Positions 41,721 through 50,775 are shown, counted from the stretch's first letter. The stretch: DNA of 64,000 nucleotides from Azospirillum oryzae (GCF_008364795.1 NZ_VTTM01000017.1:1-64000); one strand, 5' to 3'. Translations and numbers: made by a program. Notes: generated from the letters alone by a model not told the origin.

Positions 41721-42365
41721 TCAGGACGGATTGGCGATTGTGGAGACCGACCTGAAGCTGAGAGGCTTTGAAGACCTGTCGGCTTCATCGGCGAAGAATG
41801 CGCGAGCCGACGAGACAATGGAGGTCGGCCGTCCGACCCGCGTCGCGCCCTCCGAGGAGTTAATGGCCGGCTCATTGTCGGCCCCGCACGCTGGGCACCG
41901 GGGAAGCAGGCGATGTTTGTGAACCACCGCGTAGGTACACCCGCACTCGCACGAGCGCAGGGAGAGATCGCGAATGCGGAGGTCACGGACCAAAATCCAA
42001 GCCTCTGTGGGTCCGATCTTCGGAACCGCGACCAGCCCGGCCTCCGCGCGAAACTCCAAGAACAAGCCATAAGCTCGAATCAAAGCGTCGATGTTGATCG
42101 TCCGGAACACCGTTTCCGTGCCGACATGGACGTACAGGTTCAAAAACAGGCTGGCCTCGATAACGTCCTGCCGGGTGCTGACCACTCCGTCGGACTCGGC
42201 CATCTGACCTGACACGGGCGCTTCGCCGTTGTTGATCTCACGGTAAAGTGCACGCAGGATCGGTGCGGAGATGCCTGTGTGGAGCTGGACGATCGACGTC
42301 CGAACACCGAACACGATCAGCTTGATCGCCAGGGCCATTTGAGCATGTTGGGATAGGCGGTTCAT
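41721..42365 (-). CDS. FlhC-like subunit of the putative transfer activator
   Basis: A 214-residue protein starting MNRLSQHAQMALAIKLIVFG. The N-terminal VRTSIVQLHTGISAPILRAL then YREINNGEAPVSGQM matches the HTH of FlhC. The zinc site is SCECGCTYAVVHKHRLLPRC then PACGA (CxC...CxxC). In SXT and IncC the FlhC relatives SetC and AcaC pair with SetD and AcaD to switch on transfer genes. Flagellar FlhDC is not used by alphaproteobacteria, so a plasmid role is the better reading. The 40-residue C-terminal tail is extra. No box precedes it, so how it is controlled is unclear. Confidence 0.8.
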   Translation of the reverse strand: MNRLSQHAQMALAIKLIVFGVRTSIVQLHTGISAPILRALYREINNGEAPVSGQMAESDGVVSTRQDVIEASLFLNLYVHVGTETVFRTINIDALIRAYGLFLEFRAEAGLVAVPKIGPTEAWILVRDLRIRDLSLRSCECGCTYAVVHKHRLLPRCPACGADNEPAINSSEGATRVGRPTSIVSSARAFFADEADRSSKPLSFRSVSTIANPS

Positions 42366-42377
42366 GAGCGGCGCCTC

Positions 42378-42665
42378 TCAACCTTGACGCACGGAAACGG
42401 AGCGCAGGAGCGCGAGCTGCTTTGATGGCGCCTCACCTTTTTCAAGAGCGTCCGGCATCATCGGGCGCGGCTGAAAGAGGCACAGCGATTCCGACGCCAT
42501 TTCCTGAAGCTTGCTGATGCTTACATCACGAATGTCTTCCGCAAACGCACGCGTGACACCGAAACGGGCCGTGGCCTCGCCCAGGTCTTCTTGCGCAACA
42601 CGCTGAAGCAGGAGCAGCATGTGGCGGTTCAGATCACGAAAGTCCTCTGCAAACTTGTTGGTCAT
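42378..42665 (-). CDS. FlhD-like subunit of the putative transfer activator
   Basis: A 95-residue protein (MTNKFAEDFRDLNRHMLLLL). The stretch DLNRHMLLLLQRVAQEDLGE followed by ATARFGVTRAFAEDI closely follows the FlhD pattern (DLNxxYLLLAQRLxxED...A...LG). It lies between the transglycosylase (3 bp) and FlhC (12 bp) and so is in one operon with them. As in SetD/AcaD, it would join FlhC in a hetero-oligomer that binds long inverted repeats. Confidence 0.8.
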   Translation of the reverse strand: MTNKFAEDFRDLNRHMLLLLQRVAQEDLGEATARFGVTRAFAEDIRDVSISKLQEMASESLCLFQPRPMMPDALEKGEAPSKQLALLRSVSVRQG

Positions 42666-42668
42666 CGT

Positions 42669-43307
42669 TCAATCGTTCCAAAGCGAGGACACGGAAAGAC
42701 CGCTTCCGGTCAGTTGTTTGAGGCGCTGGTAGACGGCGAGGACTCGCTGTCCATAGGCTCGTGCCGCTGGCTCATTCTGCCATGCGTTGTAGCGCCCGAT
42801 GCCAAGTGCGAGATCGCCAGGTTTTGATGCGATGCTCTCACGCAGGATGGTCGCCCCCATGCGCAAATTCAGAACTGGGTCCAAAAGGTCGGCCGGGTCT
42901 GTAACGTGCTTGCCGTGGGCGCCGACATAAACCTGCATCATGCCAATGGCGGTACGCTGCAGATCAGCCGAAGGCATGCTCCGAAGGTGACGCTCCGCTT
43001 CGCTGCGATCGTCACCATAGAAATTGCCCTTCGGGCCGTTGAGCGCCCAGGGCCAGGGTCGGGCGAAGCGGTTCTCGTGCCTGGCGCTTTCAACCAGCGC
43101 CACGGAGAACAGCAGGTAGGGATCAATCCCCTCCTCTGCTGCTGCTACTTCCCAGGCAGTCCCAGAAAGGCTGAAGGCTGAAACTGGTGAGCTGATCGCG
43201 GCCATCATCGCCGTCCCGATAGCCGCGACCGCGGACATCAGGCGCCGCTTTTGCTGCGGCGAGCCCGGCTTGCTGGCCCCCTTGTCGTAGTGCTTAACCG
43301 GCCACAT
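42669..43307 (-). CDS. Lytic transglycosylase (SLT fold), exported
   Basis: A 212-residue protein from the ATG at 43307 (MWPVKHYDKGASKPGSPQQK); a GTG at 43361 is possible. An internal hydrophobic segment (MSAVAAIGTAMMAAISSPVS) acts as signal or anchor. FSVALVESARHENRF holds the catalytic Glu of the family, and IGMMQVYVGAHGKHV and IGRYNA complete it. It would open peptidoglycan for the conjugation channel. Clustering with flhDC-like genes also fits the SXT/IncC regulatory locus. Confidence 0.75.
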   Translation of the reverse strand: MWPVKHYDKGASKPGSPQQKRRLMSAVAAIGTAMMAAISSPVSAFSLSGTAWEVAAAEEGIDPYLLFSVALVESARHENRFARPWPWALNGPKGNFYGDDRSEAERHLRSMPSADLQRTAIGMMQVYVGAHGKHVTDPADLLDPVLNLRMGATILRESIASKPGDLALGIGRYNAWQNEPAARAYGQRVLAVYQRLKQLTGSGLSVSSLWND

Positions 43308-43747
43308 CGTGTGCCTACGCCCTTTAGATGCGCGCGATACCTCGAACGATTGCTTTATCACTTAACTTTCGTATGCACGCAAGTAATAAATCGAAATTCA
43401 AGGCAATTTTTTGTGTCCGCGCACGACATTGAATAGGCGAGCCAATTCCCCTCCCGACCAGCGGAGCATCTGCCTCCATTTTGCTAGCAGCGCGTCGGGC
43501 GAATCATACCCGGCTATGCACTGTTGCCGATGCTGCTTCTAGTATTTCTCTTGACAGAGATCCCACTTACATTGCCGCCGGGACTGGTCGATTGGATTTC
43601 GCTTCACTTTTGCTTAATGGGTCGTTAACGACGGCCATAGCATGCGGGCACGCATCCGTCTCCAGCGGGCCGTTAGACGCCGGCCAAAGCACGCGCGCAG
43701 TTGAGACTGCGGTCCTATCCCCTATTGGGAAGCTGATCTTCCGCTGT
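43308..43747. other. AT-rich upstream region of the slt-flhDC unit
   Basis: The segment 43360-43440 is clearly AT-richer than its surroundings and probably holds the promoter of the activator operon. No 27-bp box is found. A plus-strand frame at 43481-43795 has no ribosome site and is not called. Confidence 0.45.
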
Positions 43748-43897
43748 CTACCGCGGCTCGCATCTGAACCACTTGAAAGCAGCAAGGTGCACTAGCGGTA
43801 CACCGGAGTGCACCTCCACGCCCTTCACCCATGGATAGGATTCGGGCTGGGTACTGCCGCAGTGCTCTGGAGTGTCAGTGGCGGTCACCTCACTCAT
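43748..43897 (-). CDS. Possible small protein, 49 residues
   Basis: Starts MSEVTATDTPEHCGSTQPES with GGAG at the right distance and ends KWFRCEPR. Only the good ribosome site supports it; no similarity is recognised. Confidence 0.3.
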   Translation of the reverse strand: MSEVTATDTPEHCGSTQPESYPWVKGVEVHSGVPLVHLAAFKWFRCEPR

Positions 43898-44149
43898 TGT
43901 CTACTCCTTAGCAAGCTGGCGAAGCACTGACGACGGGTGTCACGCCAGCGAGGATTAGTATCCTCAACCTTCAGCATTTGAACGAATGGTGCGTGAAACC
44001 CGCATCTCCTGGCCCGCCCGGAGTCCCCCCGCCGGCCGGATGCAGCACAGTCAAGTGGGCCACCGATGGCGACGCTTCCTCATAATGCCGCGCGCACTGC
44101 CTGGAGACTGACACCATTCTGTCGGCAACATAGCTTCAATCCGTTCAAC
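43898..44149. other. Spacer without a gene
   Basis: About 250 bp downstream of a strong terminator. Nothing recognisable. Confidence 0.35.
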
Positions 44150-44184
44150 AAACAGAAACGCCCGGCTCCTAGGGAACCGGGCGT
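44150..44184 (-). terminator. Intrinsic terminator after the tra block
   Basis: On the minus strand, arms ACGCCCGG/CCGGGCGT are followed by TTTCTGTTTG. It ends the unit that includes 44211-44483. Confidence 0.8.
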
Positions 44185-44210
44185 GATCGGCTGGGACAGC
44201 TAAAGGCGGC

Positions 44211-44483
44211 TCAGTCGAGAAGGCTGCGACTGAGACTGATGCTATTGACCTGGCAGCCATAGTTCTCCGTCGGCAAAGCGGAAGCCACGTTTATCGATGA
44301 CGGTCCGATTTGCCCGGCACTGTTCTGCACAGCCATCCCGAAGGGACGATCGTCTACCGAGGAGCGGCCCGAACGCGACTTCAACGCACTGATGCCAAAG
44401 GCGAAGAAAGCCAGGAAAATGAGCACGAACTGACCCAGAATGAGAATTTCCAAGGGCCGCATGTGGAAAAGAAAATCGATCAT
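44211..44483 (-). CDS. Small inner-membrane protein after traG, exclusion candidate
   Basis: A 90-residue protein starting MIDFLFHMRPLEILILGQFV. One membrane helix near the N-terminus is followed by a 50-residue polar domain with one Cys. It is the next minus-strand gene after traG and ends at a terminator. In SXT/R391 the entry-exclusion gene eex follows traG, so by position this could be its counterpart; there is no sequence proof. Confidence 0.55.
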   Translation of the reverse strand: MIDFLFHMRPLEILILGQFVLIFLAFFAFGISALKSRSGRSSVDDRPFGMAVQNSAGQIGPSSINVASALPTENYGCQVNSISLSRSLLD

Positions 44484-44572
44484 AGTTGATGTCCAATCTG
44501 TACGGCGACGAACTCACAACGTCTCTATACGACGATCGTACCCGCGCCCGCCCCGAACGCAATAGCTCCTGC

Positions 44573-44713
44573 ATGGAAAAAAATGAGCAACGGACCCCAT
44601 TTCTGTCGGCGCTGGACCCCAAAGCTGTGGAGTATGCTCGCGACTTGTTGCAGGCAGAAAATGAGCACGCCCGGCTGTCGGTGTTCGACGCCGGGCGCGA
44701 TTATATGGACTAG
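44573..44713 (+). CDS. Possible small charged protein, 46 residues
   Basis: MEKNEQRTPFLSALDPKAVE then ARDLLQAENEHARLSV looks like one helical charged peptide, which is why I list it. No ribosome site is seen, and it lies on the opposite strand to the tra genes. Confidence 0.25.
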   Translation: MEKNEQRTPFLSALDPKAVEYARDLLQAENEHARLSVFDAGRDYMD

Positions 44714-44738
44714 CCTGAATGCTGATGGCCAGCGCCTG

Positions 44739-47700
44739 TTAGTTTCCGCGCCCCTGAGCTAAAACGCCTGGAGGCTTACTGGCCGTCGCTCCATCAGCCC
44801 CAGGCTTGCGCGCGGGCGTCGTATCGACCGCGTCTACTGGGTAGCTCCTGCTCCCCTGTGCGGAGGCCGTAACGTTGCCCGGTGCTGGCGGCAAATTGTC
44901 GGCCGGCGGAGCCTGCGTCGGCGCTGTAACGGATGCGCCGGGAGTGATCGACTGCGCTTCATTCCCCTGCGCCAAGGGAAGGGCAGCGCCCGGTGCTGCC
45001 GGCAAGCTGTCGGCCGCCGGAGCTTGCCGCGATTTGGGCTCTACGTCGATGCCGGTCATTTGACCAGGGTCGTGCTGGAATACTTCAAAGGCGCCCCGTG
45101 CCGCGGACGAACCGTTAAAGCGGTTCTGCCCAGGATCCTGGTCCTCACGTACGCGATCCCGCAATTTTCCGTGGAGATTTTCAGTGCCTTTTCGTAGCGG
45201 GTCGTCCTCAAATTCCACTTTATGCCGTTCTTCAGACGCGGCAAAGCGCGTCTGAAGGTCACTCCGTTCTGGCATCTTCGGCTCACCTCTGTCGTTTACT
45301 TGGCTGAAGGCAGGGATCGGCTTACTGCCAACCACACTCTCAACCTCAGCGCGCGGCTGCGGCATTCCTGCCGCGTCTCCTCCAAGATGCGAGTTACGGG
45401 CAGGATCACCCACGGGGCCGCTATTGTGATTTGTGGCGCCCGAGAGCAAGCCTAGCAATGCTGCTTTTCTCTCCGTCACTTCAGCGGAGGAAGTAGAAGA
45501 CGCCCCGGGCATTTTATTTTGGTTGTTCAAAGTCATTAGGCCAGCATAGGTGATAGCGTCTTCTTTGTTAGCGAAGGCCTTTGTTATCGCTCCACCAGTC
45601 CGCTCATCCATTCGAATCAACGCATCACGCGCACCCGTAAGGTTACGGCGCTCCAATTCGGACTCAAGCCGTTCTCTGCCACCATGTTGTTGGTTGACCG
45701 CATTCACAGCTTGACCGGCCGAGAGCGTCTGACTCGTACCGAAGGACCGCGCAAGACTGTCTGCTCTCTGGTATGTTTCTTGGGCGGTGAGCGCTTGTTG
45801 AGCGCTTTCGCTCAACGTCTTCTGCTGGCTTTCCGAAAGGCTGCTGGTGAAGCTATTCTGGGTGGTGTTGGCCGACTCGCGCATTGCGGTGTCAGTCAAC
45901 GTGCCACTGAGCTTATCGTTTCGGCCAAACTGAGATTTGATCGCCGCCTCGATCTGCGAAACAGCTGAATGCCCGGCTGCCGCACTCATTTGGTCCGTTA
46001 CCTTGCCACCAGCTCCAACCGCCACCCCAGCCTCAGCTCCGCCTTTCACAGAACCACCAAACGCTTCCCCAAGCTTTGCCTGAACACCTGCACTAATATT
46101 CCCTGTAAGGCCATATTCCAACGCGGCCGAGTTGATGAGTTGGGTTTTAGTCTCATCGCCACGGGCGAATTTGTCAGACACCCCCTTCATCGCGCTCGAC
46201 ACCAGTTCGTAGGTCTTGCTGCCCTGGAAAGCGGAGCCCGACTTGAACATCTCGCTGTGGCCAGTTTGATATTGCTGAACAGCTTGGGTACCAACCGTCG
46301 ATGCGAGGTTGCTGGCAAAGGTATGCGTCTTAGCGTCGGCGACACTCTTGGTCGAGGACTCCGCACTCTGCGCCAACGATCCGACGTTGAACGATGTCAA
46401 CATCTGATCGGCTCCACTAGCCATCGTCACGCGGCTCGGGTCACCGGTATAGCTCGGCGCCATCTGGTATTTGGGTGTGGCATTGAACGTGTCCCGAGCC
46501 ACCTTATCCTCTTTGATGAAGTCGCCGCCCTGAAGGCGTCCAGCTAGGTGCGTGGCGGCTACGGATCCACCGTAGATCAGCATGAGTGTCAGCGCAGGAA
46601 CCGACGAGGCCAGCATTTCGCCAGTGGATATCCACTTCTGCAGCGCACCGTCGGCGGCCAAAAGGCCGTTCATGGACCCGAGTGAGAAGCCGGAGTCTTC
46701 AAGCCCTCCCAACCTTCCCGTTAGGCTCATGTGAATGAACAGGTTCACGATCGCGAGCACAGGCATCCACAATTGGATCCAGAGCAGCGTTAGGATGTAC
46801 TTGCCAGCAATCGATATGCCCAGGGGGCCGAGCACCACCAGGAACCCCATGATCGGCGTCACGGCGTAGGTGAAGCCCTCCAAGAAGGTAAGCATTGGGC
46901 GAACGATGCTCCGGAACATCGAGGCTTCGCCCATCCACGACATCGCACGCTGGTTCTTGGCGTCCTCGATCATCTTGGCGTAGCTGAAAGCGCGATCCTC
47001 TTCCGACCTTGCTACCGCGGCGCGCTCGAATATCGGCTGCAAAATGGAAGTGGTAACGAATTGTGTTGGCGAAATTGCCGTGACGCCAAGAGCGAGGAGT
47101 GCGTCTCCGATCTTCGCCGGTACGTCGGAGGCTGGCACATTCAACACTGGCGGAAGAACCTCGGCCAAGTATTTTTGGACAACAACGGGCGTGATCGCAG
47201 CGAGCTGCGCATGCCCGTCGGTGCAATCGTAGTTTTGGGACCCCGAACTGCCGAGCCACAACTCGGCCATCCATATACGAGAATCAAACTTAAGTGCAGA
47301 AACAAGCTCTGCAGAGTTGTATATCGTATGTGGGTCAATGGCACCCGAACTCAAGCCGGTCATCGTGCAGCGCTGAATGTATTCGGTCCACGACCTCTCG
47401 AAATTGGACGACCCTCCTGCAAATCTGTTCGCCGGGCCAAGCATTAGCGGGTCCCCCGAATGAATCCGAACCTTCTTCATCACTTCGAGTGAACTTCCAT
47501 AGCCATGCTGGGTCATTGCGGGCATCGAGAACCCTTGCTCGAAGAGCACCGTGAGTTGATAACCAATCTCAGAGATGAGCGAGCCGCCAGCCGCAACGCC
47601 AACCGGCACGTTAGCAACGGGGCGAACTTGGCCGGTGTAAGCATCGGTTACGACAACAGTCGTCGACGGTCCAAAAAGTAGTGAGAACACGACCCAACCG

Positions 47701-47888
47701 AGAAAAACCTTCTGCCAGTCAATAGCTCTCGCCCCTGCTGCGACCGCTTGGAAGCAAACAAGCAAGGCTCCGAGCAAGAGCCCAATCTGAGCAACTGCAT
47801 AAAATTCCCCGGTCCCCACAATCATCGCTACGGCGTTGAGGATTTCAGCAAGAAAAGCGCTGTCGCCAATGCTGTTGATATTCCACAT
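44739..47888 (-). CDS. traG: TraG, F-type mating-pair stabilisation and assembly protein
   Basis: A 1049-residue inner-membrane protein. The N-terminal 450 residues contain several membrane segments (QIGLLLGALLVCFQAVAAGA, AIDWQKVFLGWVVFSLLFGP, TYAVTPIMGFLVVLGPLGIS, YILTLLWIQLWMPVLAIV), as in TraG_N. The C-terminal half is a long soluble region rich in Ser, Gln and Ala, with a Pro-rich tail that repeats PAAPGAALPLAQGNEAQS-like units. In F and SXT systems TraG acts both in pilus assembly and, by its C-terminal half, in mating stabilisation and entry exclusion. It starts 6 bp after traH. Confidence 0.9.
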   Translation of the reverse strand: MWNINSIGDSAFLAEILNAVAMIVGTGEFYAVAQIGLLLGALLVCFQAVAAGARAIDWQKVFLGWVVFSLLFGPSTTVVVTDAYTGQVRPVANVPVGVAAGGSLISEIGYQLTVLFEQGFSMPAMTQHGYGSSLEVMKKVRIHSGDPLMLGPANRFAGGSSNFERSWTEYIQRCTMTGLSSGAIDPHTIYNSAELVSALKFDSRIWMAELWLGSSGSQNYDCTDGHAQLAAITPVVVQKYLAEVLPPVLNVPASDVPAKIGDALLALGVTAISPTQFVTTSILQPIFERAAVARSEEDRAFSYAKMIEDAKNQRAMSWMGEASMFRSIVRPMLTFLEGFTYAVTPIMGFLVVLGPLGISIAGKYILTLLWIQLWMPVLAIVNLFIHMSLTGRLGGLEDSGFSLGSMNGLLAADGALQKWISTGEMLASSVPALTLMLIYGGSVAATHLAGRLQGGDFIKEDKVARDTFNATPKYQMAPSYTGDPSRVTMASGADQMLTSFNVGSLAQSAESSTKSVADAKTHTFASNLASTVGTQAVQQYQTGHSEMFKSGSAFQGSKTYELVSSAMKGVSDKFARGDETKTQLINSAALEYGLTGNISAGVQAKLGEAFGGSVKGGAEAGVAVGAGGKVTDQMSAAAGHSAVSQIEAAIKSQFGRNDKLSGTLTDTAMRESANTTQNSFTSSLSESQQKTLSESAQQALTAQETYQRADSLARSFGTSQTLSAGQAVNAVNQQHGGRERLESELERRNLTGARDALIRMDERTGGAITKAFANKEDAITYAGLMTLNNQNKMPGASSTSSAEVTERKAALLGLLSGATNHNSGPVGDPARNSHLGGDAAGMPQPRAEVESVVGSKPIPAFSQVNDRGEPKMPERSDLQTRFAASEERHKVEFEDDPLRKGTENLHGKLRDRVREDQDPGQNRFNGSSAARGAFEVFQHDPGQMTGIDVEPKSRQAPAADSLPAAPGAALPLAQGNEAQSITPGASVTAPTQAPPADNLPPAPGNVTASAQGSRSYPVDAVDTTPARKPGADGATASKPPGVLAQGRGN

Positions 47889-47894
47889 CTGGCG

Positions 47895-49313
47895 TCAATC
47901 CCTTGCGACTGGGCCGGTTGCGGCGTAGCGGATTTTCTGCGTGATATCCAGGATGGCGAGATAGTCACGGAAAATTTCGGTTGGGTCGCCGATCTGGCCC
48001 CGAACCTGCTGCTGCTGAGCCCGCAGATCGGTACGTGAATCCCGAAGAAGCGCGTCCAGTTCCTTTGCGTGCGCGTCATCGGATACCTTCACGGCAGCCT
48101 CGACGGCCTTGATCATATCGTCCACCATGAGCGCCGCCATGTCATAGGCAAGGTGAGGGATGGCCCGCTCGGTCAAAGCCACTGCACCCATACGTCCATG
48201 CTTCGCCAGCTGGAAGATCAACCCAGCCAAGCCGTACCGCTGCGGAGAAAGGAATGCCTGGTCCGCCGCGCTCAATGCACCCTGGTTGTCAGCGATCCGA
48301 TGCACGAGGCCAGGAGCACCACCGCTGCCATCAAGGAGCTTTTCCTCCAGCATCTTCCTGAAGCCCTTGATGACCATCGTTCCCATGATCGGGTTGGTGC
48401 AGCCATCTTCAGATTTTGTGTCGCATCGGAGCACGGTGACGGGCTGACCGTTGGTCCCATCCACCAAGTCACGAAAGCGGATCTTATTTCCCGATATAGC
48501 TGAGTATCGCGGCGACTGCTTGCCGCCCCCAGCATCGCTCATATCGCCAACAATAACCGTACCGGCGACGTTCATCATCGCCTCCAGCATGTCTTCGTCA
48601 CCAGCGACAAACCAGCCGCTGACGGCATGCTTTTTGAGGGCGCGCCAAACTATATTGCCCTTAACCTTCTGGGAGAAGTCGTCGGGGGCGTTCTCGGCAG
48701 CCTGCTGGGTTGGTCCTTTGCCGCTCGACGTCGTCCAAGACTCGAAGATGTCGCCAATGCCCTTGGTGAAGCTGATCTTGGAAGCCTCGGTTTCCTGCTT
48801 GTTCAGAGCGGCACCCAACGTGTCGTTGACGATTCCCTGAGCTAATTGGCAGCTGTTCCCGAAGAACTGGTTGAGCTGTTGTATCTTTTTCTGGATCTGT
48901 TCGATGATGGCCGCGCAGTCCTGGCACATCGATCCCAATGCGAGCTGGAAAGCGTAGCCGGCGGCGTTCGCCGCAATGCCACGCATCAGCTGCACGAACT
49001 GATCCGCGTTGATGAAGCTGAACGATCCGCCGAACAGATCGATGCCTCCGCAGCCAGCCTCAAAACTCGGCGGCACGAATGAGACTAAATTCTCGTTCAT
49101 AATCCGGTTTTTGGCGGTGAATTGGCCGCCGGCGAACACGCCACGCCGTTGCGTCTCCCAGACGCCCGGAGGTGTCGTGTTGCTCATTGCCCCGAACAAC
49201 GAGTCCATCTGGCTCTGCAGCCCAGCGGCCTGTACTGGACCCGGCGCGGCCGTGACAGTAAGGCACGCGGCTATAGTGACCGCGGCCACCATCTTGCGGG
49301 CGATTTCGATCAT
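47895..49313 (-). CDS. traH: TraH, F-type pilus assembly protein
   Basis: A 472-residue exported protein with signal peptide ending at PVQAAG. SLFGAMSNTTPPGVWETQRR then GVFAGGQFTAKNRI and ISFEAGCGGIDLFGGSFSFI-like CGGIDLFGGSFSFINADQ are the TraH signatures, with MCQDCAAIIEQIQKKIQQLN further on. It overlaps traF by 4 bp. TraH acts in the periplasm and outer membrane with TraF and TraW. Confidence 0.9.
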   Translation of the reverse strand: MIEIARKMVAAVTIAACLTVTAAPGPVQAAGLQSQMDSLFGAMSNTTPPGVWETQRRGVFAGGQFTAKNRIMNENLVSFVPPSFEAGCGGIDLFGGSFSFINADQFVQLMRGIAANAAGYAFQLALGSMCQDCAAIIEQIQKKIQQLNQFFGNSCQLAQGIVNDTLGAALNKQETEASKISFTKGIGDIFESWTTSSGKGPTQQAAENAPDDFSQKVKGNIVWRALKKHAVSGWFVAGDEDMLEAMMNVAGTVIVGDMSDAGGGKQSPRYSAISGNKIRFRDLVDGTNGQPVTVLRCDTKSEDGCTNPIMGTMVIKGFRKMLEEKLLDGSGGAPGLVHRIADNQGALSAADQAFLSPQRYGLAGLIFQLAKHGRMGAVALTERAIPHLAYDMAALMVDDMIKAVEAAVKVSDDAHAKELDALLRDSRTDLRAQQQQVRGQIGDPTEIFRDYLAILDITQKIRYAATGPVARD

Positions 49314-50305
49314 TGCCTCACCATGGAACGGAGGTGGTTTACGAGTAGGGCAGGGTCGGAAGCGATCTCAGGTGGAATGTCGAGCTTCGCAGGCAGCATC
49401 GGCCCATTGTCCACGGCGCGTGTCTTGTCGAACGCCTTCTGGTCGATCCAGCCGGCATTGAGCGCTCCGGTGAGGATGCGCCGCCGCAACTCCTGCAGAG
49501 ACAGGACGCCCCGGGCAATGGTCTGAATTCCGTCTGGCGGTCGGACCAGCACCAGGGTTGGCGTGCGCTCGACGCCCACCTTTGCAGCCTGGCCGCTGTC
49601 TGCCCTAAAGCGCGGAAACTGCCCACCCGGCAGGGGTTTCCCATCGAGGGAGATTGCCGTGATTTGAAAGCCATAGGCTCGTTCCAGCATCTCGAGAACC
49701 GGCGCCTGCTTGTCGCAGTAGACGCAATCGCTCCGAAAGAAGAACCAGATGCCGGCCTTCTCCGCGATTTCCTTCAACTCTGCGTCTGTGGCCTCACCCG
49801 CCACCGCATTCATCTCGTTCGCGGCGAAGGTTGCCGTCGGTCGGCGGCCGGTCTCATCAAGCAGCGGATCGCCCACGACAACGCGCTGGGCCATATCCGT
49901 GAAAGCCGAAGCCTTGTCCATTGCGAGCCGTTGAATGACGTAATAGGCGCGCACGTTCTCGGCGCTGGGTTCATCCAGCGCGCGGTCGCGGTACTTTGGC
50001 AGGTTCTCCCGCAGCCAGGCGGCCGAGCCGAATGAAGGGGGATCTGGGGTTCTCGGCTGTTCCGGGGGTGGGGCCGGGGGCGGCGGTGGAGGTGGAACAG
50101 CTGCAGCCGGCGGCGGCGGGGGTTCCGGTTTCGGGGGGAGAGATTCCTCGTCGGGCTCCGGCTGGACCTCATACCAGAACCAGCCGCGCTCCCGATCGCC
50201 GAAGAAGCCCGCGGGCTGCGCTTGCTGCTGGGCCGACGCAGAAAAGGCTATCGAGCCAGCGAGCAGAGCGGCAGTGGTGCTGATGAAGGCGGAGCGTGTC
50301 GTCAT
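49310..50305 (-). CDS. traF: TraF, F-type periplasmic thioredoxin-fold assembly protein
   Basis: A 331-residue protein from the ATG at 50305 (MTTRSAFISTTAALLAGSIA), with signal peptide to FSASAQ. A Pro-rich linker follows, then the TraF domain with WFFFRSDCVYCDKQAPVLEM, which has a CxxC pair, unlike F-plasmid TraF. The -10 of the box promoter (50313-50318) lies so close that the transcript is probably leaderless. First gene of traF-traH-traG. Confidence 0.88.
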   Translation of the reverse strand: MTTRSAFISTTAALLAGSIAFSASAQQQAQPAGFFGDRERGWFWYEVQPEPDEESLPPKPEPPPPPAAAVPPPPPPPAPPPEQPRTPDPPSFGSAAWLRENLPKYRDRALDEPSAENVRAYYVIQRLAMDKASAFTDMAQRVVVGDPLLDETGRRPTATFAANEMNAVAGEATDAELKEIAEKAGIWFFFRSDCVYCDKQAPVLEMLERAYGFQITAISLDGKPLPGGQFPRFRADSGQAAKVGVERTPTLVLVRPPDGIQTIARGVLSLQELRRRILTGALNAGWIDQKAFDKTRAVDNGPMLPAKLDIPPEIASDPALLVNHLRSMVRQ

Positions 50306-50312
50306 GCTCGCC

Positions 50313-50373
50313 AAGCTACCTTTCCAGGGCCCTCCTTCGCGCCGCTGAAAGGCGCGGGAAATCGATGTCTTTC
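50313..50373 (-). promoter_or_regulatory. Box promoter 6: traFHG
   Basis: The box at 50347-50373 lies 28 bp from TAGCTT (50313-50318). Only seven bases separate that hexamer from the traF ATG, so initiation would be at or next to the start codon. Confidence 0.8.
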
Positions 50374-50528
50374 TCGGGCGTGGGGGTTAGACAGCGCTGG
50401 ACGATCCAGGGAGCATAGCGATGGCTGTATGGCCCAAACGAAGGATTGGCCATGGTCGGCGCCGGCTCTCGACCGACTAAAATAGCCAATCGAAGGAGCG
50501 CTGGGACCGCGGCGTCCATGCTGAACAC
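50316..50528 (-). CDS. Possible small operon B gene, 70 residues
   Basis: A minus-strand frame with a GTG at 50528 or ATG at 50519 (MDAAVPALLRLAILVGREPA). It follows leader hairpin L8, which elsewhere always precedes a gene. Its 3' end overlaps the traF box promoter, and no family is recognised. Confidence 0.3.
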   Translation of the reverse strand: MFSMDAAVPALLRLAILVGREPAPTMANPSFGPYSHRYAPWIVQRCLTPTPEKDIDFPRLSAARRRALER

Positions 50529-50550
50529 TGAGGTCCCAGCGGGGTAGTTG

Positions 50551-50587
50551 CCCCGGATGGAGAGGCAGTGCCTCTCGTCCCCGGGGG
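50551..50587 (-). promoter_or_regulatory. Leader hairpin L8 (before 50528)
   Basis: Outer CCCCGG/CCGGGG and inner GAGAGGC/GCCUCUC arms; preceded by CACUUAAACC. Fits the leader family but its gene is doubtful. Confidence 0.65.
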
Positions 50588-50604
50588 CTTTGGTTTAAGT
50601 GGCC

Positions 50605-50775
50605 TCAGGCGGCCTCGATCCGCGCCGCGGCCTCTTCAAAGGTCAGCCCTGCCTGAATGAGGTTGAGCATCTCTTGGATTTGGCTCGGGTCGGTGATCCG
50701 AACCACGCTCGACGTTTCCTCGCCGATGATGTCGCCATTGTTGTCGACGGTCCGAATGGTGACGCTCTGCATCAT
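50605..50775 (-). CDS. Operon B gene 5: small protein, 56 residues
   Basis: MMQSVTIRTVDNNGDIIGEE with GGGAG upstream. A beta-rich start is followed by a C-terminal amphipathic helix (NLIQAGLTFEEAAARIEAA). It starts 11 bp after the previous stop and lacks a leader hairpin, so it is read with 51308. Confidence 0.6.
   Translation of the reverse strand: MMQSVTIRTVDNNGDIIGEETSSVVRITDPSQIQEMLNLIQAGLTFEEAAARIEAA

Noticed and set aside
41721..42665. FlhDC as flagellar regulator
   Set aside because: No flagellar genes are present, and alphaproteobacteria do not use FlhDC for flagella; the transfer context explains it better.
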